Source: Typha latifolia (taxonomy: Eukaryota > Streptophyta > Magnoliopsida > Poales > Typhaceae). Taken from it: DNA of 64,000 nucleotides. The notes under the pieces were generated by a model. That model was not told where the DNA came from and made no database searches. It saw only the letters and a program-made list of their open reading frames with translations. Positions 30,449 through 43,182 of this stretch are shown piece after piece (the first letter of the stretch is position 1; each line of letters opens with the position of its first letter). A program made the position numbers and the translations under genes. The stretch is from NCBI GenBank assembly GCA_019914945.1, contig CM034102.1:12141501-12205500 (forward strand), in the 5' to 3' direction.

Positions 30449-31238
30449 ATGGCATACAACGCATTTGGAATCCCTGTCACCACCGAAACATTAGAAAGAA
30501 TGAGCGAGTACGTGGGAAAGACGATAACACACAAAGACAGGGCTAAAGTTGCTCTGGATATGAAAAATGCAGAGAGTAAGGATGTGAATGCTCATCAATT
30601 CGTGGAGCAGCTAAAAGAGAGGTATGGCAATGGGGTCGCTACGCTATGCCTTATATACAATGCCACTGGGGACCCTCTAACGTATATCACAAGCCATGAT
30701 TATTTTGACCACATTTTGTACTCCCCATACCACACAAGATAGAGAATGGCCAGTGGGGTGCGTTTCTACACGGGAAAGTTGCCGGAGCAGCATCTGGCTC
30801 AAGTGCAGCTGTAGTGTACCGCGACATGAACCAAGCTGGGGATCATTGTTACTGGATGTTGGCTTGGGACAACCCGTTGAATAGAATAATTTATTCATGC
30901 AAAGTAAGTACTATTCGTACTCATGAAGAGGCCAAACTATAATATTTTATAATCATTCAGACACGCAGTACAATCAAGGGCCGAGTGAGCAAAACCATTT
31001 ACAGAACTAATGATCTATTAATTGTTCATGCATGCTGCAGGCGTACACCGAGATCCGCGAACCTAACCACTTTGACAACACCGTTTGGGGTGTAATCAGT
31101 GATAAGATGGAGAAGTCTGGCATCCATTGCGAAGATGTCTGGAACGGGTGTTGGTCAGGTGTGTCCATCCGTGATGACACCACCACCGTATATGAGGGGA
31201 TAATGACGCTACAAGATGTTGCCAAATTTGCTCCTTAA
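30449..31238 (+). pseudogene. JIP-23-type gene, copy 4: single-base frameshift
   Basis: Exon 1 (30,449-30,903) is 455 bases instead of 456. One C is missing from the CCCATACCC run near 30,730, so the protein shifts after SPYH and stops at 30,742 (97 codons). Downstream, the original frame is otherwise open through the GTAAGT donor, the TGCAG acceptor and exon 2 (31,041-31,238). Apart from the indel, only a few substitutions separate it from copy 3, including D-to-Y in the CDWM motif. It is either a very young pseudogene or an assembly error in a C run. No minus-strand partner survives beside it. Confidence 0.85.
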
Positions 31239-31649
31239 TACGAACCGGGTCGGGTTGAGTCACATAAGCATGATATTGGACTTAATGGATCGAGGTTATT
31301 TATCTTTTATTTAATTCATGATGTAAGCTATTAGGACAAGTCTAGTTAAATCATATGAGCATTTAAGGCAAGTCTAGTTAAGTCAAATAAGCTTATAAGG
31401 CAAGTCCAATTAAATCATGTAAGTCAGTAAGATAAGTATAGTTAAGTCAAATAAGCCTATAAGGCAAGTCCAATTAAATCCTGTGGGTTAGTAAGACAAG
31501 TCTAGTTAAGTTAAATAAGTTTATAAGGCAAATCTAATTATGTCATGTAAGCATTTAAGGCAAATCCTAGTTCGAATTGTGTAAGCCTTTATAGCTAGTT
31601 CTAGTACGACTCATTGTACTCAACCAATATATATAGAGGGGATAGACTC
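31239..31649 (+). mobile_element. JIP 3' flank short-repeat zone
   Basis: The longest run of the GTCTAGTTAAGTCAAATAAG / GGCAAGTCCAATTAAATC units in the window, ending at TATATATAGAGGGGATAG, where copia RT sequence is fused. Confidence 0.75.
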
Positions 31650-32042
31650 CTTTCTTTGTAGCAAGAGTGATTTATGCATTAAAATAACTAGAAATATTTT
31701 ATCATCCCACTTTGATATGAAAGATTTGGATATTGCAATGACTATTCTTGGTATGAAAATATACAAAGATAGAAACTCTCTTGTATTGTCCCAAAGTCAT
31801 TATATGAAAAAAAATCTTTTAAAAAAAGTTTCACTCTTGGAAGGAAGTAAATCATTTGCACTATACTATAGAAGAAATACATATGTTATTGAAGGATATA
31901 GTAATGCAAACTGAAACTATGTCGATGATGATTTTAAATCTACAAATGGGTGGATTTTCACTCTTGGTGGTGCTGTTATTTGTTGCGGATCTAGTAAACA
32001 TACTTGTATAACTTATTCTACCATGGAGTCTGAATTAGTGGC
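31650..32042 (+). pseudogene. Ty1-copia RT-RNase H remnant
   Basis: MKDLDIAMTILGMKIYKDRN, SQSHYMKKNLLKK, YSNAN, YVDDDFKSTNGWIFTLGGGA and TYSTMESELVAL match the RT tail and RNase H of Ty1-copia. Stops are present. The frame is split after ELVAL by the element at 32,043-33,738. Confidence 0.85.
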
Positions 32043-33738
32043 TTTGAGAGTAAAAAACATAAGAAACACCTTCGGAGATAGGACCTATCACACGCTATCA
32101 ATAATAATATGTTAAAAATAAAGCGTGAAAAAGATAATCGCAAATACAAAAAGTTTTTACGTAGAAAAACCCCAAACGGGTAAAAAAATAACGGATTCAA
32201 ACTCAGATCAAAACCAATTACTAAATCTTGTAGTTGTTAACAAGAAGCTTACTAATAACTCGTTGATTACCATGACTTAATCTATACCAACCTTGTTTAC
32301 TAGACCACGCGACACACTGATTCCCCTGATAGGTTTCCAAATCTCAGTATCATTGAGATTATCCTTCCGCCTTAGTGACTCTCAAGATGTAGTTCTTCTA
32401 TATCTGATGTAGATGTGTTGAGATGAGAATAATTCAGTATATTCTGTTTAGAGTAGAGAAGTGATCTCTAATGACCTCCAAAAAATGATTTCAATATGAT
32501 TATAGACCGCTTTTCTAGAAAATGATCTCTAATTTAATATTTGACAGTCCTGACCTAGGGTTAGATTAAACCCCTTTATATACCTCTTAGAGATAAGATA
32601 TCTCTTGGAGATAAAGTTTGTATCTCTTAGAGATAAAATAAATATCTCTTAGAGATAAAGTAAATATCTCTTGAAAATAGATAAATATCTTTTAAATGAT
32701 TCTCCACACGTTCTCTTAAAGATAAGAAAAATAGACCCAAATCTAAATCAAATCAGCCAAGGCCATTCAAACACCCATAGTGCGTTTCTTCTTTCAAGGA
32801 AATGCATTTGAACGCCGGATGGTCTGTCAAATCGCTGAGTAGACAATTGAATGCAGAGTTTTTGTTCCTATGCCTTTCAATATATATTTTTTATATCACT
32901 TTAACTATCAGGACACTATTTGAATACTTCAATGACGATTCTAAAATTGTTTTAAATATTTTGACTTTAAAATTAATCTTCCACTTCGAAACATCTCATA
33001 ACATGTCATAACTTGTGTATATGCTTATACATAAAATCTAGACATATTATATAAATAAAAATTATGTTTTGAAGCACAATTTACTAATTATATTAGTACA
33101 CAGACAAAAAAAGGTAGAGAAGTGATCTCTAATGGCCTCCAAAAGATTATCTCAATATGATTATAGACCGCTTTTCTAAAAAATGACCTCTAATTTAATA
33201 TTTGACAATCCTAACCTAGAGTTAGATTAAACCCCTCTTAGAGATAACATAAGATAAGTATCTCTTAGAGATAAAGTTTGTATCTCCTAGAGATAAAGTA
33301 AATATCTCTTAGAAATAGATAAACATCTCTTAAAAGATTCTCTATGGGTTCTCTTAAAGATAAGAAAAATAGACTCAAATCTAAGTCAAATCAGTCAAGG
33401 CCATTCAAACGCCCATAGTGCATTTTCTTCTTTCAGGGAAATGCGTTTGGACGTCGAATGGTCTATTCGAATTGCTGGGTAGACAATTGAATGTAGAGTA
33501 TTTTTTTATACTACTTTAACCATTATGATACCGTTTGAATACTTTAATGACAATTCTAAAATTGTTTCGAATATTTTGACTTTAAAATTAATCTTCCACT
33601 TCAAAACATCTCATAACTTATTATAATTTGTGTATATGGTTATACATAAAATCTAGACATATTAGATAATAAAAATATGTTTTGAAACACAATTTACCAA
33701 TTACATTAGTACAGATAAAACTTAACAGGGAGCGGTAG
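32043..33738 (+). mobile_element. Non-coding element inserted in copia RNase H (copy a)
   Basis: Starts TGAGAGTAAAAAACATAAGA, ends near CTTAACA. It contains a duplicated region (32,455-33,050 vs 33,115-33,715, with TAGAGATAAAGT short repeats). No reading frame. Related to 54,629-56,478, fragments at 20,473 and 39,515. LTR identity is likely but not proven. Confidence 0.6.
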
Positions 33739-34270
33739 ACAAAAAAGGTTAAGTGGATAAGAGATTTTTTGATTGATTTGTTAATGTGGCTAAATCCTAT
33801 GACTCCTATTCCGATTCATTTTGATAGTCAAGCCACTTTGTCACGGGCCTATAACAAATCATATAATAGAATGTCAAGACACATACATATTAGACATAAT
33901 CATGGGAGACAGCTATTAAAAGATGAAGTAATCACGTGAATTACATTTGATCATGCACAAATATAGCGAATCCTTTGACGAAAAGCCTTAACAAGGATTT
34001 AATTAGAAAAATATCTTGTGAGATGGGTCTAAGATCAGTTGAATAATATCATGAAAGGATGGCAACCCTACCTAAACGATGGATTTTTATGCTCTAAGTT
34101 CAAAGGGGAAAAATAAGTCTGGAGGGTGATGATGTAGCACACTATTTGGACCTACTAAAAAATTATATGGTAAGAGATATATTCTTGTAATGAATAAGTG
34201 AAGTTAAGTTAAACTCTTAATGCTTTCGTATAATATGTGTTTAATCTACATGTGCACCTAGAAGAACTCT
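33739..34270 (+). pseudogene. Ty1-copia RNase H C-terminus, PPT and LTR start
   Basis: Reads ...LMWLNPMTPIPIHFDSQATLS, RHIHIRHNHGRQLLKDEVIT and so on, the RNase H end of the same copia family as 56,479-56,880. A purine tract, AGTCTGGAGGGTGATGATGTAGCA, is at 34,119. Homology with 56,480-57,020 ends near 34,270. Confidence 0.75.
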
Positions 34271-35174
34271 ACGTTATTTTTACTAACTAACCTTGACCAA
34301 ATTACAAAAATACCCCTAATATTCTCTCTCATTTTCTATATCCCTCCACTATCTTCCCCACCTATCTCCTCCACCGCCGTCATCGTCGTCATCGCTGTCG
34401 CCGTCGCCGCCGCCACCACCTTTCCCCAATGAAGAAGATAGGGCTAATTTAGGTATTTATAAATTATTTTATATATTATAATAAAATATTCTTTTTTTAG
34501 TACCGTCTAAGTTATCCCGGGGTGTTAAATAAGAATTATAGGGGTAAAAAAGAGGTCGGGTTACAAAATTCTCAAAAACGGAGTATGAATCACAAAATAT
34601 ATAAAATGTAGGGTGTGATTTGTAAAAAAACCATCTATGTTCCACATGGATAAGGTTATTTATTTATCAGTGACCCACACTTGTGTTTGGCTATAGTGTC
34701 CTTTTCTTCTCATGATAATAGCTGCATGCATATCGGTGTTTGAATGTGGTTTAGATTTACTATGCAAACACAAATTTAAGATAAAATGGTTTGGGACAAT
34801 GTACTTAAATTCATTACTTTCTCTTCCATCTAGTATTTTAATTTATTAACAAAATTTAATTATTAGTTTTTATGTTTTAAAAAAATTATATTATTTCAAT
34901 CATTCTAACTCTCTCTCTCTCTCTCTCCTTTCCTCATCCATCCACTAAATCATTTTACAACTAAATACTATATTTTCTTAAACCGATTTAAACTACTTTA
35001 TTTAATTTTAAGGATAGACAGTAGCTAACCAGGTTTAATTAGGAGAACATCCACCTTATTGGATACATAAACACACAACACATACATTACATTGTCATCG
35101 AATCACACTCATATACCGTCATTAACTTTTAGGGCATGTAGACAAAAGCTAATCTATCTAGTTAACTCGATCGG
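34271..35174. other. No gene seen; low-complexity tracts
   Basis: Contains a GCC/GTC trinucleotide tract at 34,373-34,422 and a (CT)n tract at 34,907-34,928. Otherwise AT-rich, without supportable features. Confidence 0.5.
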
Positions 35175-35634
35175 TGGATTGTCTTTACGGGGAATTTGAC
35201 CTGAAAGAGCGACTCTATCAGGCATGGCGGCCGCATAACATGCATGCCCATATATGCTAAATATGTCATGACCCCAGAATTGATGAAGAGATCAACAAGA
35301 GCCCCACAGATGCTCCTATGAGAAAACTCCTACGACTCTTTTTTAGCAACACCCCGCGGACATACGACACCACATCCGCCACCGCATTGCATGTTATCAT
35401 TTGGAAGGGTGCGTACGTGCTTAGCCGATGAGCTGCATGCTGCGATGTTGCACGATGCGAATTTCACCATTATTGTGTTCCGTGCTGCGGCTTTGAAAGG
35501 ATGCTTGGCTGAGAAGACGTCCCACACCAGCGAGCCCACTTGGTCCTTCGGCCCGAATGACCTTTTTCATATCGTCCACTCCAATGCTTCCTCGTCCTCA
35601 TGCATGGAGGATTCTATCATAGACCTATACATGT
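35175..35634 (-). pseudogene. Relic of minus-gene exon 2 (older subfamily)
   Basis: Both ends of exon 2 are recognisable: GGCATGGCGGCCGCATAACA and GAATTGATGAAGAGATCAAC at the 3' end, GAGAAGACGTCCCACACCAG and ATGGAGGATTCTATCATAGA at the acceptor end. The codons for the first hydrophobic stretch are lost and unrelated sequence sits in the middle. It shares the loss and several substitutions with 20,604-20,840. Confidence 0.8.
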
Positions 35635-35662
35635 GGACGTGAAAGATGTATGTTAAGGTATG

Positions 35663-35693
<31 letters not shown>

Positions 35694-36599
35694 AGCATTT
35701 ATCTTATCTATTAGCTTAAACTTCAATTTAAGTCGGGCTTAGCACTAGTTGACTTGTAGAATAGGAATATGTTTCTTTTAAAATAAGCATCCTTATTCTC
35801 GTATAGCAAATAGTAACTAAAAAACAACTTATTTTATTCTAATATACTAATTCAACATTCTTTCTCATCTTATTTTATATAACTTTTAAAACTAATTTAC
35901 TAATAACCAAAAATTACTATTTTACCATTTTGAGATGACATTATTAATTCCTATGCTTTGTCCTCTCTCTCTCCCCGCTTGAGTCCAGTCAACTGACCTC
36001 ATGTCATCCATTGGAGTCCACTATCATCGGGCTTCACCTAGTTAAACCTCCTCCTCCGCCAACAAACCTCATCCTCAGCTGACATGAGGTTTTTTTTAAG
36101 CATTAATTAATATTATTGTTTACATCTTAATGTGCTCACTATTAGTATGTACTGTAGCTAATCCTTTGCTTTAGATCATTATGTAAATTCATGTGAGAGA
36201 GTAGCATAATAGACAGCTAATAATTTTTTTACATCTTAATGTGCTCACTTATGTGTCAATTAATTGTAGCTAATCAACTATTTATGGACCTCAAATCAAA
36301 ATGTTTGATATATGTCTTTGGCTACTCACTTTGTTAGTTCTTATTGGACTTTGTAAAAATACATTATCAATTTTTGCCAATTTGAACCTCTACGCATTGG
36401 AATTATGAGAAATTTATATATAACACTCTGCTTTATAACATAATTATGGTTTACGCCATGTAGTTTTACTATTTGCAAATCGAGTCCTCTAATTTAGCGA
36501 ATATGTGTAGAAAATATCCTCGGTTAGATTTAAACTAACATTATCAGAATATTCCGTTAAATAGAGATATTTTATTTTTAAAATGATTAAAATATCCTT
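35635..36599. other. Spacer with (TA)n tract and hAT-associated repeat
   Basis: A (TA)n run at 35,662-35,689. 35,985-36,415 repeats 4,040-4,450 at high similarity but lacks the transposase fragment. No coding sequence. Confidence 0.5.
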
Positions 36600-37280
36600 A
36601 GTATGACTTGGTTGAGGGGACTAATTGAAGACTTCAAACGTGAGAAGGCGTTCGAACGGACTAGTTGAAGACTTCACGTTGGAAGAGCATTTGAACGGAA
36701 CCTATGGAACGCCATTGGTTGGAACTCAAACCGTCCAAACGATCCAGATCTTGTTCGAATGGTTTTGTTAAATTTGCTCATCTTGGTTCTGGTTAGGCTT
36801 TTCTGTAAGCAATCTTTTGGGGGATATAAAAAGGAGATCCTGGAAAAAAAGTTAGGGCACCACTCTAGGCCAGCTAAAGTGATACCAAAAGGAAGAGTGG
36901 TGAGCTCTTGGAGGTGCTTGAAATTTTGAAGGCATTATGGTCATTCCATACCAACTTTATCTAAGATTGAAGAAGACGTTTGAGATAGCCTCAAGGGTCA
37001 GCAAGGCTTAATTACAATCTTAAGGGTCAACTAGGTTGTGAACCAAGCACAAGAGACGATAAATTGAGAGGAAGTTAAGCAAAACACTATCATGATGATT
37101 GTTGTAATTGTAATCTATTTTTAAGTGTTTTTGTAACCACAATATTCAATGCTTAGTTTTACCTCATGAAAGAGGCACGTAGTTTTTTTATCCTTGGTTG
37201 ACAAGGATTTTTTCACGTTAAATTTATTTTGTTTGTGAATGCTTTGTTCTTATCTTTCTCTCACCGAAGTGTCATTAGTA
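36600..37280 (+). mobile_element. Retrotransposon LTR with TTCGAAC motifs
   Basis: Homologous to 12,240-12,760. It has GATATAAAAAGGAGA (TATA, 36,825) and a tail of GTTTTTGTAACCACAATATT, ACAAGGATTTTTTCACGTTAA, as in copia LTR ends. Exact termini not found. Confidence 0.55.
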
Positions 37281-38590
37281 GTGTTTTTTTGTCTTGCAAG
37301 GGAGTTTTTCACATTTTTGCTTTAGAAATTTTTCCTAGAAGTAAAACTGGAATGATACGCCAATTCCTGCCATTTTCTTGTGCTGCCGTATTTGCTTTCC
37401 TAATGCGTATCATGGTAAACGAAAAATTACATGATTATGTTTTATTTTGGCATTTCCTTCATTACTTTTGGTTGTCTGTATAAACTTTGAAACTGAATGT
37501 TAATGGTCGGTATGTTCTTTAAAACAAGAGATTGCTTCAGTTGTCCTTAACAACGCTTCCCAAGACCCTAATTATTTTTCTCTTGGTAGTGTATATGGAA
37601 CGTCAATTTGGGAGAGATTTGTGAAACAATTGATGGTCTCTTTAACTTGCTTGCAGCTGAATATAAACAAAGAATTGCTGAAAGGTCATCTTCATGAGTC
37701 AAGCTTTTTTTCCCTGAATGCGCATGGGTAGGTAGTAACTGTAACATCAACAACAACAAAGACTGGTCTCATGCTTCTTGTCTATCACTCAAATTCAGCT
37801 TAAATAGTTTTTGGCTCGACTTAGGCTGTCCGGCTCGATCCGAATCGACTTATATAAGCTCAATTCAGGTTCGATCTTGCTTGACTCGAGTCGAACTGAG
37901 TGGAGTCTAATTTCAGAATAAGGCTCGAAATTAATTTTGAATTGAGCTTGAGCTATGTCAAATTATTGAAGCCGATGGACAGAAATGTAGTAAAAATAAG
38001 GCTGGATCCTCTTCAGCAAAAGGGAAAGTAACAATTTCGTTTGATTCTGAGGATGATAAGTACGAACCTGAGGAGAAGTTCTAATTCTTTACATAAGAGA
38101 CTTGATCAAATTTAGAATCAACTGAGAGATCTGACGCTGTTAATGGTTGGACACATGGATGATGTTCGATCATACTAGGCTGGCTTCGCTCTTAACAGGC
38201 TCGACAAAGTTTTATGTTGAATAACGTTCTTAATATTCTAAATCAAAACTTTCCTCCACCTCTTGAATAGTTATTTAATTTGTCAATTTATTCAACAAAA
38301 AAAAAGGGGGAAGATAGAGGAGTAGAGAGAGCCTATATGAGTAGAATAATTTTCTTTGAAACTTTGAACTACCTGGTTTGTATAACTGAAGGTTATCTGT
38401 GCCTGCATGCTTATTTGTTTTGCACTTGATTAGGATCATGGGTATGTTATGCTTACTTTATCATATTTGTTTTTCATACTTGCTCTTCACGTAGTCTTGG
38501 ATTGCTTTTTGTTTACTACAGGTATTCTTTAGTAAATCTTATGGAGTTGCTATTTGATTGAATGTAACAATGCAACAGTTAGATATTTTG
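37281..38590. other. No recognisable gene
   Basis: Mixed unique-looking and repeat sequence. A short plus-strand frame near 37,970-38,080 (SSSAKGKVTISFDSEDDKYE) looks like a coding scrap but matches no family I recognise. GGCTCGA words occur at 37,810-37,960. Confidence 0.4.
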
Positions 38591-39420
38591 TCACAAATTA
38601 TCAATGGAAAAGATTAAAAGGAATTTTATATTGGCAAATGTCTTTTATGTGTATATATCTATGTACTATGAGCATAGATCGGAGAATTTTAAGTTTGAGA
38701 GCAACATAAGTCATAGCATTCGAATGCATCGTAGCAAGCGTTCAAATTTACAACAACATAGAAAATGTTGTTCGAATACACCTTGAGCTATTTGAATCTA
38801 CAAAGGAGATTTTCAAGCATTCAAGCACGGTCTTGCAATCATTCGAAGTTACAGAGTAAGTTTTGTGTAGTCAAATCATTCGAACGGACATCTTTGCATT
38901 CGAACAGTATCGAAAATCTTCAGAAATCTACTACTCTGTGAGATTCTTTTATAGATCTATTTTGACTTATCTTGAAAAATATATAAGGTTTAGTATGCCC
39001 TAACACTAAGTGTCATCAATGATTAATTTGAAGAGACTTTATTGAAGAAAGAATGACTTCCTTCGACGGAGGTTCTCAATTTCACCGTTGACTAAAGGTT
39101 TATCATTTTAAAGAGTTACAAAATAGTAGATTGATCTCAAGGTTTATTGAAATTAGAAACTTTTCACAGGAAGTAGCAAATCATGGGTTCAAGCGAGCAA
39201 GATGAGTCAGATAGAGTTGTGGATATTGACAATAGTATATAAATCAATCTTGTAAACTACTAGTGATTCGAGTTTCGATTCATAAGTTTTTACTTGATTT
39301 GGGGCTTTTCTATGTAAAAATCTTGCTGTTCGGCTCTGCTTAATTTTATTCATTTATTATTCTAAATAACTATTTACATTAAGCAACATTTTGGAAAGTC
39401 ATGCCTAGGAGTTTTCTAAG
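38591..39420 (+). mobile_element. LTR-like remnant with ATTCGAA motifs
   Basis: GCATTCGAATGCATCG (38,717), CATTCGAACGGAC (38,879), a TATA-like AAATATATAAGG (38,978), and a GGGGCTTTTCTATGTAAAAA end typical of copia LTRs. No coding sequence. Confidence 0.45.
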
Positions 39421-39514
39421 TAAAATTATCTTATTATTTAGGTACTGTGTAGGAATGTTGACCATATCCACGTTGAAAAAAATTGAAACTCACATGAATA
39501 CTTAGGTATGCTCT

Positions 39515-40449
39515 TATACTAAATGAAAAGCATAAGAAACGTCTTAAGAGATGAGATGAGATCTATCACACGCTATAAATAATTATATTTGAAAAATAAA
39601 GCGTGAAAAAGATGATCGCAAACATAAAAGTTTTTATGTAGAAAAAACCAAAACCGGGTAAAAGACCACGAATCCAAAATCGGATTGAAACCAATCACAA
39701 AAACTTATAGCAGTTAACAAAAAGCTTACAGATCACTCGTCGATCCTTAGGACTCAATTTATACTAACCTTGCTCGCTAGACCCCACGACACATTGCTTC
39801 CTATGATAGGTTTTCAAACCTTAGTAACCCTTAAGATTGATCCTTCCATCTCAGTGACCCTCAAGATGTAGTTCTTCCAGATTATAGTTATTGAGTTGTT
39901 TATGAGAAGTAATTATGAGAGAGGTATGGGTAGTTATAATTGTAGGTAGTTATTACTATTTAAAAATCTATGTTAATATATGTTTGTTTTAGTATGGAAT
40001 ATGGTTGATTATATATGTGAAGTTAATGAGAATTTTAGATAGTTATATGGGAATGGAAAGTTGAGGTAGTGGAGAGAAATTAAGAAGTTAAAAGAATGTT
40101 AATTGTAGAAGAGTGAGAGGTGGAGAGAAATAAGAAGTTAAATGACTTAGGGGAGAGATATGTGAAATAAAAATAAAGTTACAAAGTAGTTATAGGAGAG
40201 TAAAAGGTGGAGACATATAGAAAGTTAAATGAATTAGTCATAAAAGAGTAAAATGTGAAGAAAATAGGGAGTTATGAAATATTAATAATATAATTTTGAT
40301 ATGTGAATCAATCCTATGCTTCCATGTGGATAAGGAAACATAAATTTAATAATATTAGATATTGATTCAACTAATACAAGCGGTACAATAACAAGATGCC
40401 ACATAGCATGAAATGTATTATAATAAAATATGTTTACTTATATGAGAGT
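39515..40449. mobile_element. Diverged fragment of the TGAGAGTAAAAAA element and purine-rich spacer
   Basis: 39,515-39,880 aligns with 32,043-32,410 (AAGCATAAGAAACG, CTATCACACGCTAT, AAGCGTGAAAAAGATGATCG). 39,900-40,449 is purine-rich, with GAGAGGTGGAGAGAAATAAG-like repeated words and no gene. Confidence 0.5.
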
Positions 40450-40454
40450 TTTAT

Positions 40455-41399
40455 TGATACGATCTCCCCTTTGGCTAAGGCTCTGATACCAGCTTGATAC
40501 GATCTCCCCTTAGGCTAAGGTTCGATCTCTTCCAACTTCCTGATCTGGACTAGATCTGGCATGGAACTTTGAAATAAGATCCCGACATATGCCGCCGTCG
40601 GATCGACGTAAACTTTTGGTATGTTGTAGCCCCTGAAAAGATCTTTCCAACAAATCAAGTTTCAGGCGAATCGGATGTGGGGATCTCGAGATATCGTCCG
40701 ATTAATGGACAAAGGTCAGAGTGGTCTGTTTTGGATCCGTGGATGGAGGCACGTGATCCTAGGTGATAATGGTTGAAGGTGGACCGGCGTTAATGGGGTG
40801 GCACCGGTGAAAAGTGGTGGTGGAAAGGTTATGGTTGATGGAAGGGTTAGGGCAAGTGTTGGATAGATTGGAAAAAGGGGGAGAAGAGGGCCACCCCTAA
40901 GGGACTAGGGTGATTGGCCGGTCGAGGAAGGTTAGAAGCGGCGTCGCCGGGGATTGAGAGAACGGGAGCGAAGAAGACGAAGGAGGCAAGGCAAAACTCA
41001 ATCTCAATAATCAATAATGACTTTGGTTGTCATCCACATCCTTTTAGAGGCTAACCAACAACTCAAATTAACCCTAACAATATAATTTTCGCCGATCGCG
41101 TTCGAACGCACCGAGTTCGCTCCTCTGGATTTGCGAACGCGATGCAGGCGTTCGAACGTGCGATCGAACGCGCCTGTCGGTATTTGCGAACGCGATGCAG
41201 GCGTTCACAGTGCGTTCGAACGCAAAGTGCACTCTCTTCACCCACGTTCACAACCGCGTTCGAACTCATTCCACCCGCGTTCGAACGCGACTTACAGAAA
41301 ACTTATTTTAATGGAAATTAAACACTAAAACATGAAACAAAAACACTCATAAAGTGAATCTATGCTTGAGACGACATCGGTGAAGTCCAAATCGTATCA
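40455..41399 (-). mobile_element. LTR remnant with target-site duplication TTTAT
   Basis: Begins TGATACGAT, ends ATCGTATCA (perfect inverse), flanked by TTTAT on both sides (40,450-40,454 and 41,400-41,404). The left end is doubled: a second TGATACGATCTCCCCTT starts at 40,495. Between the two lies GGCTCTGATACCAGCT, which on the minus strand is the copia primer-binding site TGGTATCAGAGCC. So on the minus strand there is one nearly full LTR, the PBS, and then only the last ~20 bases of the other LTR. Five TTCGAAC palindromes are at 41,098-41,290. Confidence 0.82.
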
Positions 41400-41404
41400 T
41401 TTAT

Positions 41405-42840
41405 ATAATTTAAACTCACTTTTATTAGCTCATATGTAAAATACAAGAATATACTCATGTTCGGCTCTTTATAGATAAAAAGATAAATATGTCAATAGTA
41501 AAATATAATCTAATAATCATCTAATTGGTCAAGAATGATATTTGACAGCATTATACATCTTTTAAAACAATGCCAAATCAGATTCCAGAAATTACCTCTA
41601 AGTTATATATAAAATAATAACAAAAAATATTATGTATTATTCTGAAGACAAATCTAAATAATACTATGTGAAACTATATATATTATATGTGTATATTATA
41701 AAATATTATTCAATGAGTAGAATCACCAAAATATCCCTATCTTATGGGTCGTTATATAGGATGTCATTAAAATATTATAAAACTTGACATATTAATATTT
41801 TAAGATGATATTTATGTCTCGAAGGTAATTATATAATTATTAAAATTTAGAACCTTATACATATATGTGATAAGAGTTTGTGTATTATAATGCGGATACT
41901 ATAAGCAAATAACTAATTAACTGAGTATAGTTTTTGAGTAATTATAATTATAATATTTGAGATATGTTATGTGTATGTAGATCATATATTTTATTTTGAA
42001 CTAGTTGAAATGCTTGTCAACAAATATTAGATAAGCGTTAGAAAAAATTTCCCATGCTAGATTTGAAGTTAGCATTATTGAGGATGAAAATATTTTGTTA
42101 ATTTTGAAATCTACCTATATTAAAAAGTTGTCTATTTATTTGGAATTAAATGTACAAGCATGGAGATAGACTAATAATATATTGTTGATATGCTTTCAGA
42201 TGATTTTTTTTTCAGATCATTGATATATTTTTTTCATCAATTCTGGGTTGAAAAGAAAATTTTTTTTCAAAATTTTTGTAATATTTTCAGTAAGATTACT
42301 ACAAAATATTATCTATTTTTACCTCATACCGCAAGAAGGTTTTATTAGATATCCATGCAGAGATATTTTAAAAAGTGGTGTCAAGGGTAATATTGGTATT
42401 TAAAAATAATATTGGGCAAAACACAAAAATATTATAAGATTTATTATCATAAAATATACTTATATAATAATAAATAGAAAATTATTTTTGTGCTTAAAGA
42501 TTATTTTGGTAAGGGGCATATCACTTTTCTATACCTAGTGTTTTTTTAGTCATATTTTATAATATTATTTATTTGTTTATAGTGAGATATTATACTAATT
42601 ATTTTGTAAAGATATTCGTTGCTTTGGAAAGTGCAGAGGGGTAAATTTGTAACTATATTTCTTGTTCTTACATAAGCTATTCACTTGGGCAGGTTTACCC
42701 AAGTTTTGTTTAATAATTACTACTTAGAAAATTATTCCCTTTATTCTAAAAAATAAAGATCCTTTTGTGTTATGCTTCTCTAGTCTTATTTTTTTATTAA
42801 TTTATATTTTAAATTTTCAGAAATTTTAAAAAATATTATA
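41405..42840. other. AT-rich DNA, no gene; right part shared with cassette 3
   Basis: No supportable feature in 41,405-42,540. 42,541-42,840 is colinear with 21,450-21,770, the left edge of the duplicated cassette segment. Confidence 0.5.
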
Positions 42841-43182
42841 ATTATTTTTTTAAAAAAGTTAGATCTACTCTTAGAAAAATATACAGCTATAATTAATTTA
42901 CTTCTACTCCTAGATTATCTTACTCTTACTCTTATAGTCGAAGCCTGAAACATAATTATTTATTCTTCATTGGATGCTTACATTACTCAAATTATAATTT
43001 GCCTTAAATATTTATTTGACTTAATTAAACTTATCTTATGGGCTTACATGACTTAATTAGACTTGCCTTAAAGGCTTATATCATAATCAATTAATTAAAA
43101 TATAGATAGACTCGATCTATTGAGCCCAATATCCTTATGATGTGATCCAATCTGCTTAAGCTCATATCAAAAACCTTATTAT
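42841..43182 (-). mobile_element. Inverted LTR remnant, 3' flank of minus-gene copy 4
   Basis: Shorter version of 22,140-22,714: AAAATATACAGCTATAATTA, GACTTAATTAGACTTGCCTT, GAGCCCAATATCCTTATGATG. Confidence 0.7.
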
